DNA of 60,539 bases from positions 1-60,539 of the forward strand of contig LIHJ01000032.1 in the NCBI GenBank assembly GCA_001399805.1. Reading direction: 5' to 3'. Positions 8,836 through 18,474 of this stretch are shown piece after piece (the first letter of the stretch is position 1; each line of letters begins with the position of its first letter). Under the pieces are notes generated by a model. It was given only the letters and a program-made list of their open reading frames with translations. It had not been told where the DNA came from and ran no database searches. This stretch comes from Candidatus Bathyarchaeota archaeon BA1. Lineage in GTDB: Archaea > Thermoproteota > Bathyarchaeia > Bathyarchaeales > Bathyarchaeaceae. The position numbers were made by a program, and so were the translations under genes.

Positions 8836-9208
8836 GTTTGCGTAATGAAGTGTATAAGCGATTAGCTCAACTTGCCATCACTAGTTTTTCTGATATTGTG
8901 CATGGCACCAGAGAGATCGATGGGAAACTGCGTATCTTGATGTTAGATGGCAGTTTTGTTGATGTTTGGCTTTCCGAGAGGAAGAAAGGCGTTTACGCTT
9001 ATCATTGGGCAAGACGTGCCATTGACGGAACGATTTATAGACGTAATAACTTGCCTGATAAAGATGCGAGGAGGCTCAAAACATTTCCAAAACACTTTCA
9101 CTTCAGGTCGGAGAAGAACATTAGGGAAAGCACATAAGTGATTTGCCCGAAGAAGCCTTGGAATCGTTTCTTTTATTCGCACGTGAGATATTAAGGTTGA
9201 GGTTTTAG
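8832..9208 (+). pseudogene. TumE-like toxin (DUF6516), frameshifted near C-terminus
   Basis: The frame from GTG 8832 encodes a TumE-family protein (GKLRILMLDGSFVDVWLSE, YAYHWARRAIDGTIYRRNN, FPKHFHF) and stops at 9135-9137 after 101 residues. Moving to the -1 frame at about 9128 gives HISDLPEEALESFLLFAREI and a stop at 9206-9208, which is exactly the expected TumE C-terminal helix. One missing base near 9131 (a C after GAAAG) explains it. The gene is therefore broken or holds a sequencing error. TumE toxins are RNA-targeting partners of TumA. It overlaps the small upstream gene by 4 nt. Confidence 0.7.
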
Positions 9209-9626
9209 AGCGTTTCTGTTGCTTCTCTGATTTGTTTATAAGTTGTTATTTCTAACGGCTATACGGTAATAACTTCTGTGGTTGTTTGGCTTGGAGGGTT
9301 TTCCCTCCCCCTAGGTCTAGTCTGGGTCAGCTATATGATGCAATTAGTATTCAAATAGGCTTTGAGTAAATGGTGCATGTGTCTGTTACGTTATTCGCGC
9401 TGTCTTGGTATGGGTTTGCACATTCCTCTTTCAATATCTTCCAGACGCTTATAATCCAAGGTCTTCACATACGAGTTGGATGTTAGCCGAGACATATTTC
9501 TTTTAAAGAGGCAAGCCCAACCCAAACGCTTCATCCCTCCAGGGATAGGTTAGTCCGAAAATTTTCACAAGCAGAATAGGAAACTTCTTAAATGTCAACA
9601 CGCCTTCAAAACACGATTGAAACAAA
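9209..9626. other. Intergenic stretch with one very short frame
   Basis: No recognisable gene fills this 418-bp gap between the TumE-like gene and the alcohol dehydrogenases. A 34-codon minus-strand frame (9391-9495, MSRLTSNSYVKTLDYKRLED...) reads like a protein fragment, but it has no homologue I can name. The last 50 nt upstream of 9627 are A-rich, without a clear TATA element. Confidence 0.3.
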
Positions 9627-10661
9627 ATGAAAGCCGCCATGTACTACAGCCCAGAAGACATAAGAATCGAGGACATGCCCACACCAAAAATCGAACCCGA
9701 CGAGATACTGGTGGAGATGAAGGCATGTGGAGTCTGCGGGTCCGACCTCATGGAATGGTACCTAAGAGACCGGGCTCCACTGGTTCTGGGCCATGAACCC
9801 GCTGGGGTCGTCGTTAAGACTGGCGAAAAAGTGAGGGACTTCAAGCCCGGAGACCGTGTTTTTGTGCATCATCACGTTGCGTGCCTCACGTGCCATTACT
9901 GCAACCGCGGGACCTACACCATGTGCGAAAAGTTTGGACGTACCCACATATATCCCGGGGGATTCGCGGAATACTTTAGGGTGCCGGCCCCAAACCTGCA
10001 AATTGACACTCTGAAGATTCCGGAGGCCCTGTCGTTCGAGGAAGCCACCTTAATCGAGCCAACCGCGTGTTGCCTACGGGCGCTGGTGAAATGCAACATT
10101 CAAAAGGGAGACACCGTGGCGATCATAGGCGCGGGACCATCAGGAATCATCCATACAGCACTCGCAAGAAACTTTGGAGCTGGACAGATCATCGTTAGCG
10201 ACCCAATCGACTACAGGTTGGAGGCTGCAAAAAAGTTTGGAGCCGACTTGGCGATAAATCCAAAGAGAGAGAACCTGTTTGACGCTGTACGGGAGGCCAC
10301 GGATGGGAGAGGTGCAGATGTGGTCGTCGTCACCGCCCCGCGTGCTGAGGCCTTATCGACAGGGTTGGACATTTGTTGTAGAGGCGGAACCGTATGCATA
10401 TTTGCACCCACACTACCAGACGAACGGATAAGCATAAATCCAAATAGATTGTTCTTTTCAGAGATTAGGATAATCCCATCCTATTCCACATCCCACATCG
10501 AGACCAGGATAGCTTTAAAGCTGATAGATTCCGGAAGAGTGAAGGCGAGGGAGCTCATCACCCACCGCTTCCCATTAAGCCAAATTAAGGACGCCTTTAA
10601 AACAGCGGAAAAGAGTAAGGAGTGCCTAAAGGTTATAGTGTTTAATGAGGGAGAAAAATGA
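9627..10661 (+). CDS. Zinc-dependent alcohol dehydrogenase (MDR family)
   Basis: A 344-residue medium-chain dehydrogenase. The catalytic zinc site is visible as ACGVCGSD near residue 34 and GHEPAGVV near residue 57. The structural zinc cysteines lie in CLTCHYCNRGTYTMC (about 89-103), and the NAD(P) Rossmann motif IGAGPSGIIHT is near residue 168. It is similar to sorbitol/threonine dehydrogenase-type enzymes; the substrate is not deducible. It is followed 36 nt later by a paralogue with the same domain order, so the two probably form an operon for oxidation or reduction of two related polyols or alcohols. Confidence 0.85.
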   Translation: MKAAMYYSPEDIRIEDMPTPKIEPDEILVEMKACGVCGSDLMEWYLRDRAPLVLGHEPAGVVVKTGEKVRDFKPGDRVFVHHHVACLTCHYCNRGTYTMCEKFGRTHIYPGGFAEYFRVPAPNLQIDTLKIPEALSFEEATLIEPTACCLRALVKCNIQKGDTVAIIGAGPSGIIHTALARNFGAGQIIVSDPIDYRLEAAKKFGADLAINPKRENLFDAVREATDGRGADVVVVTAPRAEALSTGLDICCRGGTVCIFAPTLPDERISINPNRLFFSEIRIIPSYSTSHIETRIALKLIDSGRVKARELITHRFPLSQIKDAFKTAEKSKECLKVIVFNEGEK

Positions 10662-10697
10662 ATCCTCAAACGCCAAAATTGATGGAGTGAGATTACG

Positions 10698-11741
10698 TTG
10701 TCAAAGGAGAAAATGAGGGCAGCCCTACTGTATGGAGTGAGGGACCTCAAAACCGAAAACATTGACATTCCAGAGATTGGACAAGGTGAAATTTTAGTGA
10801 GGGTGAGGGCGGCAACCACCTGCGGAACCGATTTAAAGATTTTTCAGAGGGGCTATGTGGGGGGTGTCATCACGCTTCCCACGGTGTTTGGACATGAGTG
10901 GGCTGGAGAAGTTGTGGAGGTGGGTGATGGTGTCTCATGGCTTAAGAGGGGCACTCGTGTCAGGGCGGGAAACAGTTCTCCATGCCTCCGATGCAGAATG
11001 TGCCAGAAGGAGAAGTACAACCTCTGTGAGGATATGATGTGGCTCTGGGGCGCCTACGCCGAATACATCAAGGTCCCAGCACGCATCGTCACCCTTAACA
11101 CGCAGGAAATCCCAGCTCACATAACGTACGAGGAAGCAGCCATGACAGAGCCGCTGGCCTGCGTCCTCCACGGAATCGAGGAAGCTCACGTTGAATTAGG
11201 AGACACCGTGGCGATCATAGGCGCGGGACCCATCGGCCTTCTGCACCTACTCTCAGTTAAGAAAATGGGAGCGGGGCAGATTATGATCAGTGATATTGTT
11301 GAAGAGCGCCTACAAATAGCCAAGGAGCTGGGAGCCGATGAAATCGTTAATGCCAAACGCGAAAACAACGTTGAGAGAGTTAAGCGAATAACCGACGGCT
11401 ACGGCGCAGACGTCGTCATCGAGGCCATAGGGCTTCCATCAACTTGGGAACAAGCACTAGGGATGGTTCGAAAGGGCGGAACTGTTTTGGAGTTTGGTGG
11501 ATGCCCCCCGGGAACAGAGATCAGGGTCAGCACTGAGCTACTCCACTACGGAGAGGTGACCCTACTTGGGACGTTCCACGCAACCCCCCTACACTTCAAA
11601 AAAGCCTTAAACCTCATAGCCTCTGGAACAATAAACGTTAAGCCGCTAATAACCCGTAAAATGGGTCTGGGCGAAATAAAAGAAGCATTTGAAATACTGG
11701 ACACATCGAAGAGGGAGCTGAAAATCGCCATACATCCCTGA
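10698..11741 (+). CDS. Zinc-dependent alcohol dehydrogenase (second copy)
   Basis: A 347-residue MDR enzyme with TTCGTDLKIF (catalytic Cys), GHEWAGEVVEVG, the four-cysteine structural zinc loop CLRCRMCQKEKYNLC and the Rossmann motif IGAGPIGLLHL. TTG 10698 is preceded by GGAGTGA at a good distance. An ATG five codons later would have its AAAGGAG element too close, so TTG is preferred. It is paralogous to the upstream gene (identical DTVAIIGAGP) and likely cotranscribed with it. Family members include sorbitol, threonine and galactitol-phosphate dehydrogenases; specificity is unknown. Confidence 0.85.
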   Translation: MSKEKMRAALLYGVRDLKTENIDIPEIGQGEILVRVRAATTCGTDLKIFQRGYVGGVITLPTVFGHEWAGEVVEVGDGVSWLKRGTRVRAGNSSPCLRCRMCQKEKYNLCEDMMWLWGAYAEYIKVPARIVTLNTQEIPAHITYEEAAMTEPLACVLHGIEEAHVELGDTVAIIGAGPIGLLHLLSVKKMGAGQIMISDIVEERLQIAKELGADEIVNAKRENNVERVKRITDGYGADVVIEAIGLPSTWEQALGMVRKGGTVLEFGGCPPGTEIRVSTELLHYGEVTLLGTFHATPLHFKKALNLIASGTINVKPLITRKMGLGEIKEAFEILDTSKRELKIAIHP

Positions 11742-11843
11742 GCTGCATCTTTTTAGGGCTTGTAAAGGGTTGGCTTGCCCTTATCGCTGAAAAGGATTTT
11801 AACGGGTGGCTTAGTTTATGGTTTTGTTGTGAGGGGTGCGGGG

Positions 11844-13469
11844 ATGGCCAAGTTCATTTTTGTCACGGGTGGTGTGCTTTCTTCCGTTGGTAAGGGCATC
11901 GCGACCTCCTCCATTGGGAAGATGCTTCAAGCTCGAGGCTTCACCGTTACCGCCATTAAGATCGACCCGTATGTGAATGTGGATGCGGGCACAATGAACC
12001 CTTACATTCATGGGGAAGTTTACGTGACGGATGATGGAGGTGAAACCGACCTCGACCTCGGTTGGTATGAGAGGTTTCTGAACCTCAATCTGCTTAAGGA
12101 AAACAACATCACAACTGGGCAAATATATCAGGTCGTTATTGATAAGGAGCGTCGGGGTGACTTTTTGGGGAAGTGTGTTCAAATTGTTCCCCATGTCACG
12201 AATGAGATTAAGCATCGAATTCGCTTAGTTGCAGAGCGATCGAAAGTTGATGTTGTCTTGACGGAGTGTGGAGGAACAGTTGGGGACATAGAGGGGTTGC
12301 CCTTCCTTGAAGCGATTCGTCAGATGCGTTTAGAGGAAGGATTTGAAAACACCCTGTATGTTCATGTGGCTCTCGTTCCAATTTTAGATGTCACCGGGGA
12401 AATGAAAACAAAGCCCCTCCAACATAGTGTAAATGAACTGCGTCGCATCGGAATTCAACCCGATACCATAGTCGCCCGCTGCAAGGAAATGATTGATCCT
12501 GAAACCCTTCGAAAAATAGCGCTATTTGGCACAATCCCAGAAACGGCAGTATTTTGCTCATACAACGTTCCCTCAATCTATCAAGTCCCTCTAATCTTGG
12601 ACGAGCAGGGTATGGGCGATTACGTTTGCAAAAGGCTGAACCTACCCAAACAAAAAACCAGTTGGGATGCGTGGAAACAATTCGTGGATTCCTTAGTGAA
12701 ACCACGCTTTGAAGTGAAAGTTGCGCTCGTCGGCAAGTATGCCGGTTTGGTGGACAGTTATGTGAGCATGAATGAAGCCTTGAGGCACAGCGGCGCGGCT
12801 TGCCAAGCCCGGGTTTCGATTGATTACATTGAGGCAGAAAGGTTAGAGCTGAACCCTATTGAATTGGAGCTTCTCAAAAAATATGACGGGATCTTTGTTC
12901 CTTATGGTTTCGGTCCCAGGGGCACCGAGGGAAAGATGAAGGCGATCCGCTTTGCACGTGAAAATGACGTGCCATTTTTGGGCATCTGCTACGGTTTTCA
13001 ATTGGCGGTTGTGGAGTTCGCTCGTAACGCATGTGGGCTTGAAAGAGCCAACAGCACGGAAATCAACCCAGACACCCCACATCCTGTGATTGACTTGATG
13101 CCTGAGCAGCAGGGCATCGAATATAAGGGGGCGAGTATGCGATTAGGCGCTCATGATATTGTGGTAAAGAAGAACACGTTAGCATACAAACTCTATGGTA
13201 CGGAAGAGATCCATGAGCGCCATCGTCACAGATGGGAGGTCAACCCAAATTACCGGCATGCTTTAGAGAAACATGGGCTGGTGTTCTCGGGAGAGAGCCC
13301 CGACGGCCGAAGAATGGAGATTTTGGAATTGCCTGACAGGTTCTTTTTCCTTGCATCCCAGTTCCATGGGGAATTCAAGAGCCGACCCGGAAAGCCAGAC
13401 CCAGAATATTATGGCTTCATCAAGGCATGCTTAGATAAGAAATTAGGAAAACCAAAACCAGAATTTTGA
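11844..13469 (+). CDS. pyrG: CTP synthase
   Basis: Full-length CTP synthase of about 541 residues, catalysing ATP- and glutamine-dependent amination of UTP to CTP. The N-terminal amidoligase domain begins [17 protein letters not shown] (P-loop) and contains [15 protein letters not shown] and GGETDLDLG. The C-terminal class I glutamine amidotransferase has [19 protein letters not shown] (nucleophile Cys) and a late FHGEFKSRP (His and Glu). The frame is open to 11775, but ATG 11844 ([10 protein letters not shown]) matches the family N-terminus and has a G-rich Shine-Dalgarno. It is cytoplasmic and intact. Confidence 0.95.
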   Translation: MAKFIFVTGGVLSSVGKGIATSSIGKMLQARGFTVTAIKIDPYVNVDAGTMNPYIHGEVYVTDDGGETDLDLGWYERFLNLNLLKENNITTGQIYQVVIDKERRGDFLGKCVQIVPHVTNEIKHRIRLVAERSKVDVVLTECGGTVGDIEGLPFLEAIRQMRLEEGFENTLYVHVALVPILDVTGEMKTKPLQHSVNELRRIGIQPDTIVARCKEMIDPETLRKIALFGTIPETAVFCSYNVPSIYQVPLILDEQGMGDYVCKRLNLPKQKTSWDAWKQFVDSLVKPRFEVKVALVGKYAGLVDSYVSMNEALRHSGAACQARVSIDYIEAERLELNPIELELLKKYDGIFVPYGFGPRGTEGKMKAIRFARENDVPFLGICYGFQLAVVEFARNACGLERANSTEINPDTPHPVIDLMPEQQGIEYKGASMRLGAHDIVVKKNTLAYKLYGTEEIHERHRHRWEVNPNYRHALEKHGLVFSGESPDGRRMEILELPDRFFFLASQFHGEFKSRPGKPDPEYYGFIKACLDKKLGKPKPEF

Positions 13470-13588
13470 ATGATGAACAATAGCTCTTTGAAAAGGGAGA
13501 CTTTTAAGAGTTAAAAGGCTGCATTCTATAATAAATATGAAACAATGTTCTAGTTTAGTCAACGCACTATGAAACTAGACGGAAGTTG

Positions 13589-14452
13589 ATGGTTAAGTTG
13601 GTCAGAATCGTTATATCAAAGTTTGGTGAGATAAGCGACGAGGAGGTGGACAGCGCCGTTAAGACCATGGAAGAGTGTTATGAACGCTTAAAGCCACATA
13701 AGGTTGAGCTTGTTGATGTGTGTCTATTTGAACGCTCCTCTACTGCTGAGGCCTTTCTATCAAAGGAGAGCGCTGAAGTTGGAGTAGTTTCAGCATCCTT
13801 TGGAGAGCTATTTTTCGCTACTCATGAAGCTTGGCGGGGGACACCTCGGATCACTTTGTGTTTTGAGAAGATGAGGAAGTTGCCAAAGTTGGTTCAGGTG
13901 GGAGGGATTCGGCATGAGGTGGGGCACTCGGTTTTGCATGGTAGCCTGCGCTATTATCTCCTGTTACTTCCGACGGTGTTTTTGGATATGGCTAAACATT
14001 TTGGCCTCTCCACGCAGTATGTGACGAACCTGCTTTACTTGACATCCATCGCGGTGAAAGACTGTGAGGTTTCTCGTCTCCTTTATGGGCGAGGCTACCT
14101 GGAGGATCAAGCGGCCTACGCGAAGCACACTCTAACCATATCTGAAAGTGATACGCTTTCATGGGAAGTGTCGAGGGGGAAGCCGATCTCGGAAATCCTA
14201 TGCTTAGTTTCATGTCTGAAGGCGGCCGGCTGTGCCGCACCCCTCTTTTCAGATGAAAGACTTGGTGAAGAGATGAAGCGCCGCCTCATGGAAAGCTTAT
14301 CCTACCTCCCCACGGATTATTCCACCCTACTTTTCGACGTAATTCTGGAGGGCTTTTCATCGTTAGGGGCAGACACTCTAAGCAACATTGAGCAAATGGC
14401 ACGTTTAATTGCTGACAAAATTATTAAGCCAATTCTTGAAAGGCGAGGGTAA
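13589..14452 (+). CDS. Predicted zinc metallopeptidase-like protein (HExxH)
   Basis: About 287 residues. A zincin-type motif HEVGHSVLHG is visible near residue 110, within a helix followed by further helices. The first 80 residues form an alpha/beta region. No signal peptide is apparent; the segment LRYYLLLLPTVFLDMAKHFG is hydrophobic but short. I cannot place it in a named peptidase family, and the third ligand is not obvious; a Glu/Asp in SIAVKDCEVSRLL or ILEGFSS is possible. A TTG precedes the chosen ATG by one codon, with GGAAG upstream. Peptidase activity is inferred from the motif alone. Confidence 0.6.
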   Translation: MVKLVRIVISKFGEISDEEVDSAVKTMEECYERLKPHKVELVDVCLFERSSTAEAFLSKESAEVGVVSASFGELFFATHEAWRGTPRITLCFEKMRKLPKLVQVGGIRHEVGHSVLHGSLRYYLLLLPTVFLDMAKHFGLSTQYVTNLLYLTSIAVKDCEVSRLLYGRGYLEDQAAYAKHTLTISESDTLSWEVSRGKPISEILCLVSCLKAAGCAAPLFSDERLGEEMKRRLMESLSYLPTDYSTLLFDVILEGFSSLGADTLSNIEQMARLIADKIIKPILERRG

Positions 14453-14518
14453 TTATTTTCCCGTAATATGTAAAAATATAATATAGAGTAGCCACAATTT
14501 GCCTCTGTCCATCGTCAG

Positions 14519-15574
14519 GTGCGGCCACAAATGATTACAAAAAATCACTCTTTGATAAGAAGAGGTGCGCCCCTTCTATTAATCGGATTATCCATTTTTG
14601 TTCTTTATCTGTATTTTTTTGTCGGCTTTGCGGACATTACGACGATTCTCCAGCGTGTCGACCCCTTTTATTACTCGCTGGCTTTTGTAGCTGTTTTGTT
14701 GAGTGTGACCTTCTACTCCTTGACCTGGCAACAACTGCTAAGCCTTCTTTCCGTGAAGGCTGCCTTTCAAAATACGTTCCTGTTTACTTGGGTAGGAACC
14801 CTCGTTGATCTTTTGGTCCCGGCAGAGTCGATTGGTGGAGAGATTTCTCGGGCGTATCTGATGTCCAAAAGCTCGGGCGAGAACACTGGAAGAGTTGTAG
14901 CATCCGTTGTTAGCCATCGAATCCTTTCCATGACAGTAACATTGAGCGGCTTGGTCATCGGCTCAGCCCTTTTCGTATTGCAGTATGAGCCCTCTGGGAT
15001 TCTTCTAAACTTCATAATAATCGTGGCGGTTGGCACCACCATTTCATTGGCTTTGTTTTGCTATTTATGCTTAAGGAAACAAGTAACGGAAAAGATCGTG
15101 AATTGGGTGATACGTTTACTCACATCAATTCTTCGTGGGCGTTGGCGACCAACCCGCTTAAGGCACAGGGCTCAGAAAATGTTAGAGGCGTTTCATGAAG
15201 GAATCGAAATCTTAGGCAAGCGCCCGAGAGGTCTGGCTTTACCATTGTTCCTTTCCATGACGGCTTGGTTCTTCGATCTAATCATAGCCTACTTGGTCTT
15301 CGTTTCCCTTATCCCCACCCGCCCGGTTTCTTTAAGCTTGATAATAATTGTGTACTCCATCACCACAGCGATTCAAACGATTCCATTGGGCATTCCCTGC
15401 GAAGTAGGTCTCACGGAAATAGTCATGACGAGTCTATACACAACGCTTGGCATTCCCATCGCCATTAGCGCCGCGGCAACCGTTCTAACGAGGGTTGTAA
15501 CCCTATGGTTTAGGCTTCTTATAGGGGGCATAGCGGTTCAATGGGTAGGGGTCAAAGCCTTGATGAGACAATGA
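14519..15574 (+). CDS. UPF0104 / lysylphosphatidylglycerol synthase TM-region protein
   Basis: A 351-residue polytopic membrane protein with about eight hydrophobic segments, beginning with a signal-anchor-like helix after RRGAP. Family hallmarks include PAESIGGEISRAYLM in the first cytoplasmic region, the middle-loop KRPRGLALPLFLSM and the late IPLGIPCEVGLTEIVMTSLY. The archaeal members (AglD-associated and MprF-like N-terminal domains) are thought to flip or transfer lipid-linked groups. The GTG start at 14519 (MRPQMITKNH) is uncertain; an in-frame ATG lies four codons later. Confidence 0.75.
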   Translation: MRPQMITKNHSLIRRGAPLLLIGLSIFVLYLYFFVGFADITTILQRVDPFYYSLAFVAVLLSVTFYSLTWQQLLSLLSVKAAFQNTFLFTWVGTLVDLLVPAESIGGEISRAYLMSKSSGENTGRVVASVVSHRILSMTVTLSGLVIGSALFVLQYEPSGILLNFIIIVAVGTTISLALFCYLCLRKQVTEKIVNWVIRLLTSILRGRWRPTRLRHRAQKMLEAFHEGIEILGKRPRGLALPLFLSMTAWFFDLIIAYLVFVSLIPTRPVSLSLIIIVYSITTAIQTIPLGIPCEVGLTEIVMTSLYTTLGIPIAISAAATVLTRVVTLWFRLLIGGIAVQWVGVKALMRQ

Positions 15575-15656
15575 ATTAAGGCCTGCTCGCAAACGACTTT
15601 AACTTCCAAGCGTAAATCTTATAGTCAAATCATGCCGACATAGCGGGTTAAAGGCA

Positions 15657-16400
15657 ATGCTGCTAAATCTCGCTCATCGCTACACCTTTCCTGAACAAAA
15701 ACCGGCTCAAATCCATGAGCTTTACATCAAAGACCTAGGATCAATTGAGCTGGCCTTTCATAAACCCAAGGACTTTCTCAAACTGAATCATGTAAAATTC
15801 TGTCGCCAGATAATGGATGCACGATGGATAAGTGTTTACGCCATCCACCTTCCAGCATTGAAACTTGACGATGTTGACCTTTCCTCTCAGATAATAGGGA
15901 AAGCCATCGAGATGTCCGTGATACTTGATTGTCAAAATCTTGTAATCCACCCTCCCAAAATCACAATGGAGAGGGTTGAAGCATTCCTTAACCACACCAT
16001 AGAGCCTTTGCTGGAGTCCTCTGGAGCCAGGCTCTGTTGGGAGACGTTTCTGGGTGGGAAACGGTTGTTCCATGATCCACATCAAATAGCGGAGTTTGTG
16101 AGTGGCCATCCAGGGGCTTATGCGATGTGTTACGACACCGCTCACATGAAAGAGCATGGGGATGTGATTCGTGATTTACGTGAACATCTTGCATGCATCG
16201 GTGTTCTTCATGCTTCCAATAGGACGGCTGGTCATAAGAGGCTTCACCTTCCAATCTTCCATTCAGAAGGCGTGTTGGACTTTTCCGAGATTCTTCGGTT
16301 GCTTCGCAAAGCGGGCTTTGGAGGGTTGCTGGTGCTTGAATACGCGCGCGAGTTCTGGAAAGAGCAGCTAATGGATTACGGTATGTTAAAGCAGCTTTGA
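15657..16400 (+). CDS. Sugar phosphate isomerase/epimerase-like TIM barrel
   Basis: A 247-residue AP endonuclease 2-type TIM barrel: VYAIHLPALKLDD, NLVIHPPKI, LCWETFLGG (Glu metal ligand), YDTAHMKEHGD (Asp/His ligands), VLHASNR and LVLEYARE (terminal Glu ligand). This ligand series matches sugar isomerase/epimerase proteins rather than DNA repair endonucleases, because the C-terminal DNA-binding additions are absent. The substrate is unknown. Its ATG directly follows a 60-nt spacer after the UPF0104 gene on the same strand. Confidence 0.7.
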   Translation: MLLNLAHRYTFPEQKPAQIHELYIKDLGSIELAFHKPKDFLKLNHVKFCRQIMDARWISVYAIHLPALKLDDVDLSSQIIGKAIEMSVILDCQNLVIHPPKITMERVEAFLNHTIEPLLESSGARLCWETFLGGKRLFHDPHQIAEFVSGHPGAYAMCYDTAHMKEHGDVIRDLREHLACIGVLHASNRTAGHKRLHLPIFHSEGVLDFSEILRLLRKAGFGGLLVLEYAREFWKEQLMDYGMLKQL

Positions 16401-16500
16401 TTGGAAGAGTAGTTTATTTTTTAGTCTATGTATGGTTTGGGGATGGCTCGAACGTGGGGGTAAATGTTATTTCATTTCTTCCTATTATGCTTTGTGTTAG

Positions 16501-16785
16501 GTGGAGGGGTTGGAGAGGCGGACGAGGTACGAGATTTACGCCGACCTTCTAGAAATCGTTAGTAGGAGGGGTCTCTGCCCCGTTACGAGGGCCTCCTACG
16601 GGGCTAACCTCCCCGTCGATCGAACCAAGAGGTTTCTCAGTTTTCTAGCCTCTCGAGGGTTTGTTAAGGAGGAGGTTGTGGATGACTCCAAGAGGTATAG
16701 GATAACTAAGCGGGGCATGGAGTATCTGGAGACATTTAAGAGGATGAGGAAGCTGGTTGCGGCATTGTCTGAAGAGCCGCTGTAG
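16501..16785 (+). CDS. Small winged-helix DNA-binding protein
   Basis: 94 residues from GTG 16501. The pattern is a classic archaeal winged helix: ADLLEIVSRRG as helix 1, the turn and recognition helix in SYGANLPVDRTKRFLSFLASRGFV, then the wing VDDSKRYRITKRGMEYLETF. It resembles the single-domain wHTH regulators (HTH_45-type) common in archaea. It is not overlapped by neighbours. Targets are unknown; the nearby DVGG-repeat/OPT cluster is a possible one. Confidence 0.75.
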   Translation: MEGLERRTRYEIYADLLEIVSRRGLCPVTRASYGANLPVDRTKRFLSFLASRGFVKEEVVDDSKRYRITKRGMEYLETFKRMRKLVAALSEEPL

Positions 16786-16881
16786 TCACATGTTGTGATG
16801 ATAAGTTATGTTCTCTGAAGGTGCGTTGCCTTTTAAAGATTTGACTATGCTTTAGGTCTAACAAGAGTCTGAGATGGAAAA

Positions 16882-17181
16882 ATGATGACCTCAAAGAGTC
16901 GATCATATATGGAGGAAAGGATAACGGTCATCGCCCCTAAGGAGGAGACAGAAGCCCTAAAGACCCCTCTTGAGAAGGAAAGTCCTCAAATAAGGATTGT
17001 CAAAAACGATAGGCACTTTCCGTATTGGGAAACCACCATGGAGCTCCATCTGGCGGCTCCTTATGGAGAACCCCTCAGAAAAACCATTGAGACAATCCAT
17101 CGTCAACTCAAAACTGGCTACGTGATGATGGGGTGGCTGGACAAGTCATCCGTCTGCTACCGCATAGAAAGAAGTATTTAA
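16882..17181 (+). CDS. Small protein of unknown function
   Basis: 99 residues starting with two Met codons. It has an alpha/beta character (EERITVIAPKEETEALKTPL, ETIHRQLKTGYVMMGWL) and no recognised motif or membrane segment. It sits 35 nt upstream of the DVGG-repeat protein on the same strand and may be cotranscribed with it. Real status is supported by codon texture and operon position only. Confidence 0.5.
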   Translation: MMTSKSRSYMEERITVIAPKEETEALKTPLEKESPQIRIVKNDRHFPYWETTMELHLAAPYGEPLRKTIETIHRQLKTGYVMMGWLDKSSVCYRIERSI

Positions 17182-17216
17182 ACATGAGTGATGATTGCGG
17201 GCTGGTGTGATAAGTC

Positions 17217-18470
17217 ATGTCGAGAGAGATGGTGGTTCCATCTAGGTCCACGCTTACGTTGGGCTCTGTTGAAGGAAACCTCATCCTCGGCAGAGGTGCC
17301 ACCATAAGGGGTGAGGGTGTTCCCCCCAAGCTAAGCGTCTCAGAAACCGTGCGATGCGAAGAAAATTGCACATTTGAATGCGATCTATCGGCTGAAAATC
17401 TCGAGGGCGAGGGCGATGTGCTGATCCATGGCGACCTTGAAGTTAAAGACCGTGTAAAGATCCGAGATGGGTGTCTCAATGTTACGGGAGGGATGAGCGC
17501 AAAAAGGGTTGATGTAGACAAGAGCTTGGTGATAGGCAAGAATCTTAAGGTAGAGGACATTGATGTTGGAGGCAGCCTTGAGGTTAAAGGCAACACACAG
17601 GCTCAGGGCATAGACGTGGGAGGTCGCTTCACAGGGATCGGCGAGGTGAAAGCAAAAAACATCGACGTGGGCGGCTCCGTGAACATTGAATCCAAGGTTG
17701 ATGTGGCCAAAATCAACGTGGGGGGAACAGCATCTGTCAAGGGCGGTCGCGTGGGCAAGATTGACGTAGGGGGATCCTTCGAGTCTAAGGACTCCCTTGA
17801 ATTCGGCACCATTGACGTTGGGGGCGTCGTGAGGCTCGCTGGCAAATGCGTTGGCGGGGACATCGATGTGGGCGGTTCGTGCAAAGTGGATGGAGATCTG
17901 AAGTTTGGAAAACTCGACGTGGGTGGGGTTGTCGAATTCTCCGGCTCGGCTCAGGGAAATGATCTTGACGTGGGGGGAACAGTGCATGTTGGGGCACACC
18001 TACAGCTCTCTGGAAAACTCGACGTGGGTGGAACCATCGATGTGAAGGGGGACTTAACCGCTCAAACCGTCGATGTGGGTGGTAGCGTCAAAGCCCACAG
18101 CGCCACCGCAATGGACGAGGTTTTGGTGGGCGGCTCCATAACCACGGTTGTGGGTGTGAAGGCGCCTTACGTTAGGATTGGTAGGCGGGGTGAGGTGACA
18201 GGCCCCATACGTGCCAACGAGGTCTTGATCAGTGAGGGGGCTCGGGTTGAGGATGTGTGTGCCCGCACGATAACTATGGAGGAGAGGGCCCGAGCCAGAA
18301 ACCTATACGGGGAGAGAATCTTCATCGAATCGGAGTGTCACATATACGGTGAAGTTCAATATACTGAAAGTTTAAGAATTGAGAGGGGTGTGTCTTTTGC
18401 AACCCCTCCTGTCAAAGTGGAAAAGTTACCCCTCCCTCAGAGCAAAACTAGTGCGGTTAGTGGCAGGTGA
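17217..18470 (+). CDS. DVGG-repeat beta-solenoid protein (bactofilin-like)
   Basis: 417 residues dominated by a regular repeat. The tetrad (D/N/L)VGG, usually preceded by I or L, recurs about 12 times between residues 116 and 306 at spacings of 16-18, nearly always 17. Such a short hydrophobic/Gly period is expected of a parallel beta-helix, as in bactofilins and other polymer-forming cytoskeletal proteins, where each turn is about 17-18 residues. The flanks (about 1-110 and 310-400) have weaker repeats of the same character (GDVLIHGDLEVKD, VLISEGARVEDV). There is no signal peptide or membrane segment, so it is probably cytoplasmic. It stops 4 nt before the OPT transporter start, implying cotranscription. 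Polymer formation is inferred. Confidence 0.75.
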   Translation: MSREMVVPSRSTLTLGSVEGNLILGRGATIRGEGVPPKLSVSETVRCEENCTFECDLSAENLEGEGDVLIHGDLEVKDRVKIRDGCLNVTGGMSAKRVDVDKSLVIGKNLKVEDIDVGGSLEVKGNTQAQGIDVGGRFTGIGEVKAKNIDVGGSVNIESKVDVAKINVGGTASVKGGRVGKIDVGGSFESKDSLEFGTIDVGGVVRLAGKCVGGDIDVGGSCKVDGDLKFGKLDVGGVVEFSGSAQGNDLDVGGTVHVGAHLQLSGKLDVGGTIDVKGDLTAQTVDVGGSVKAHSATAMDEVLVGGSITTVVGVKAPYVRIGRRGEVTGPIRANEVLISEGARVEDVCARTITMEERARARNLYGERIFIESECHIYGEVQYTESLRIERGVSFATPPVKVEKLPLPQSKTSAVSGR

Positions 18471-18474
18471 GGAC

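Noticed and set aside
17385..17999. Long antisense open frame across the DVGG-repeat gene
   Set aside because: It is produced by the repeated codon pattern of the sense gene; no start signal or protein-like composition.
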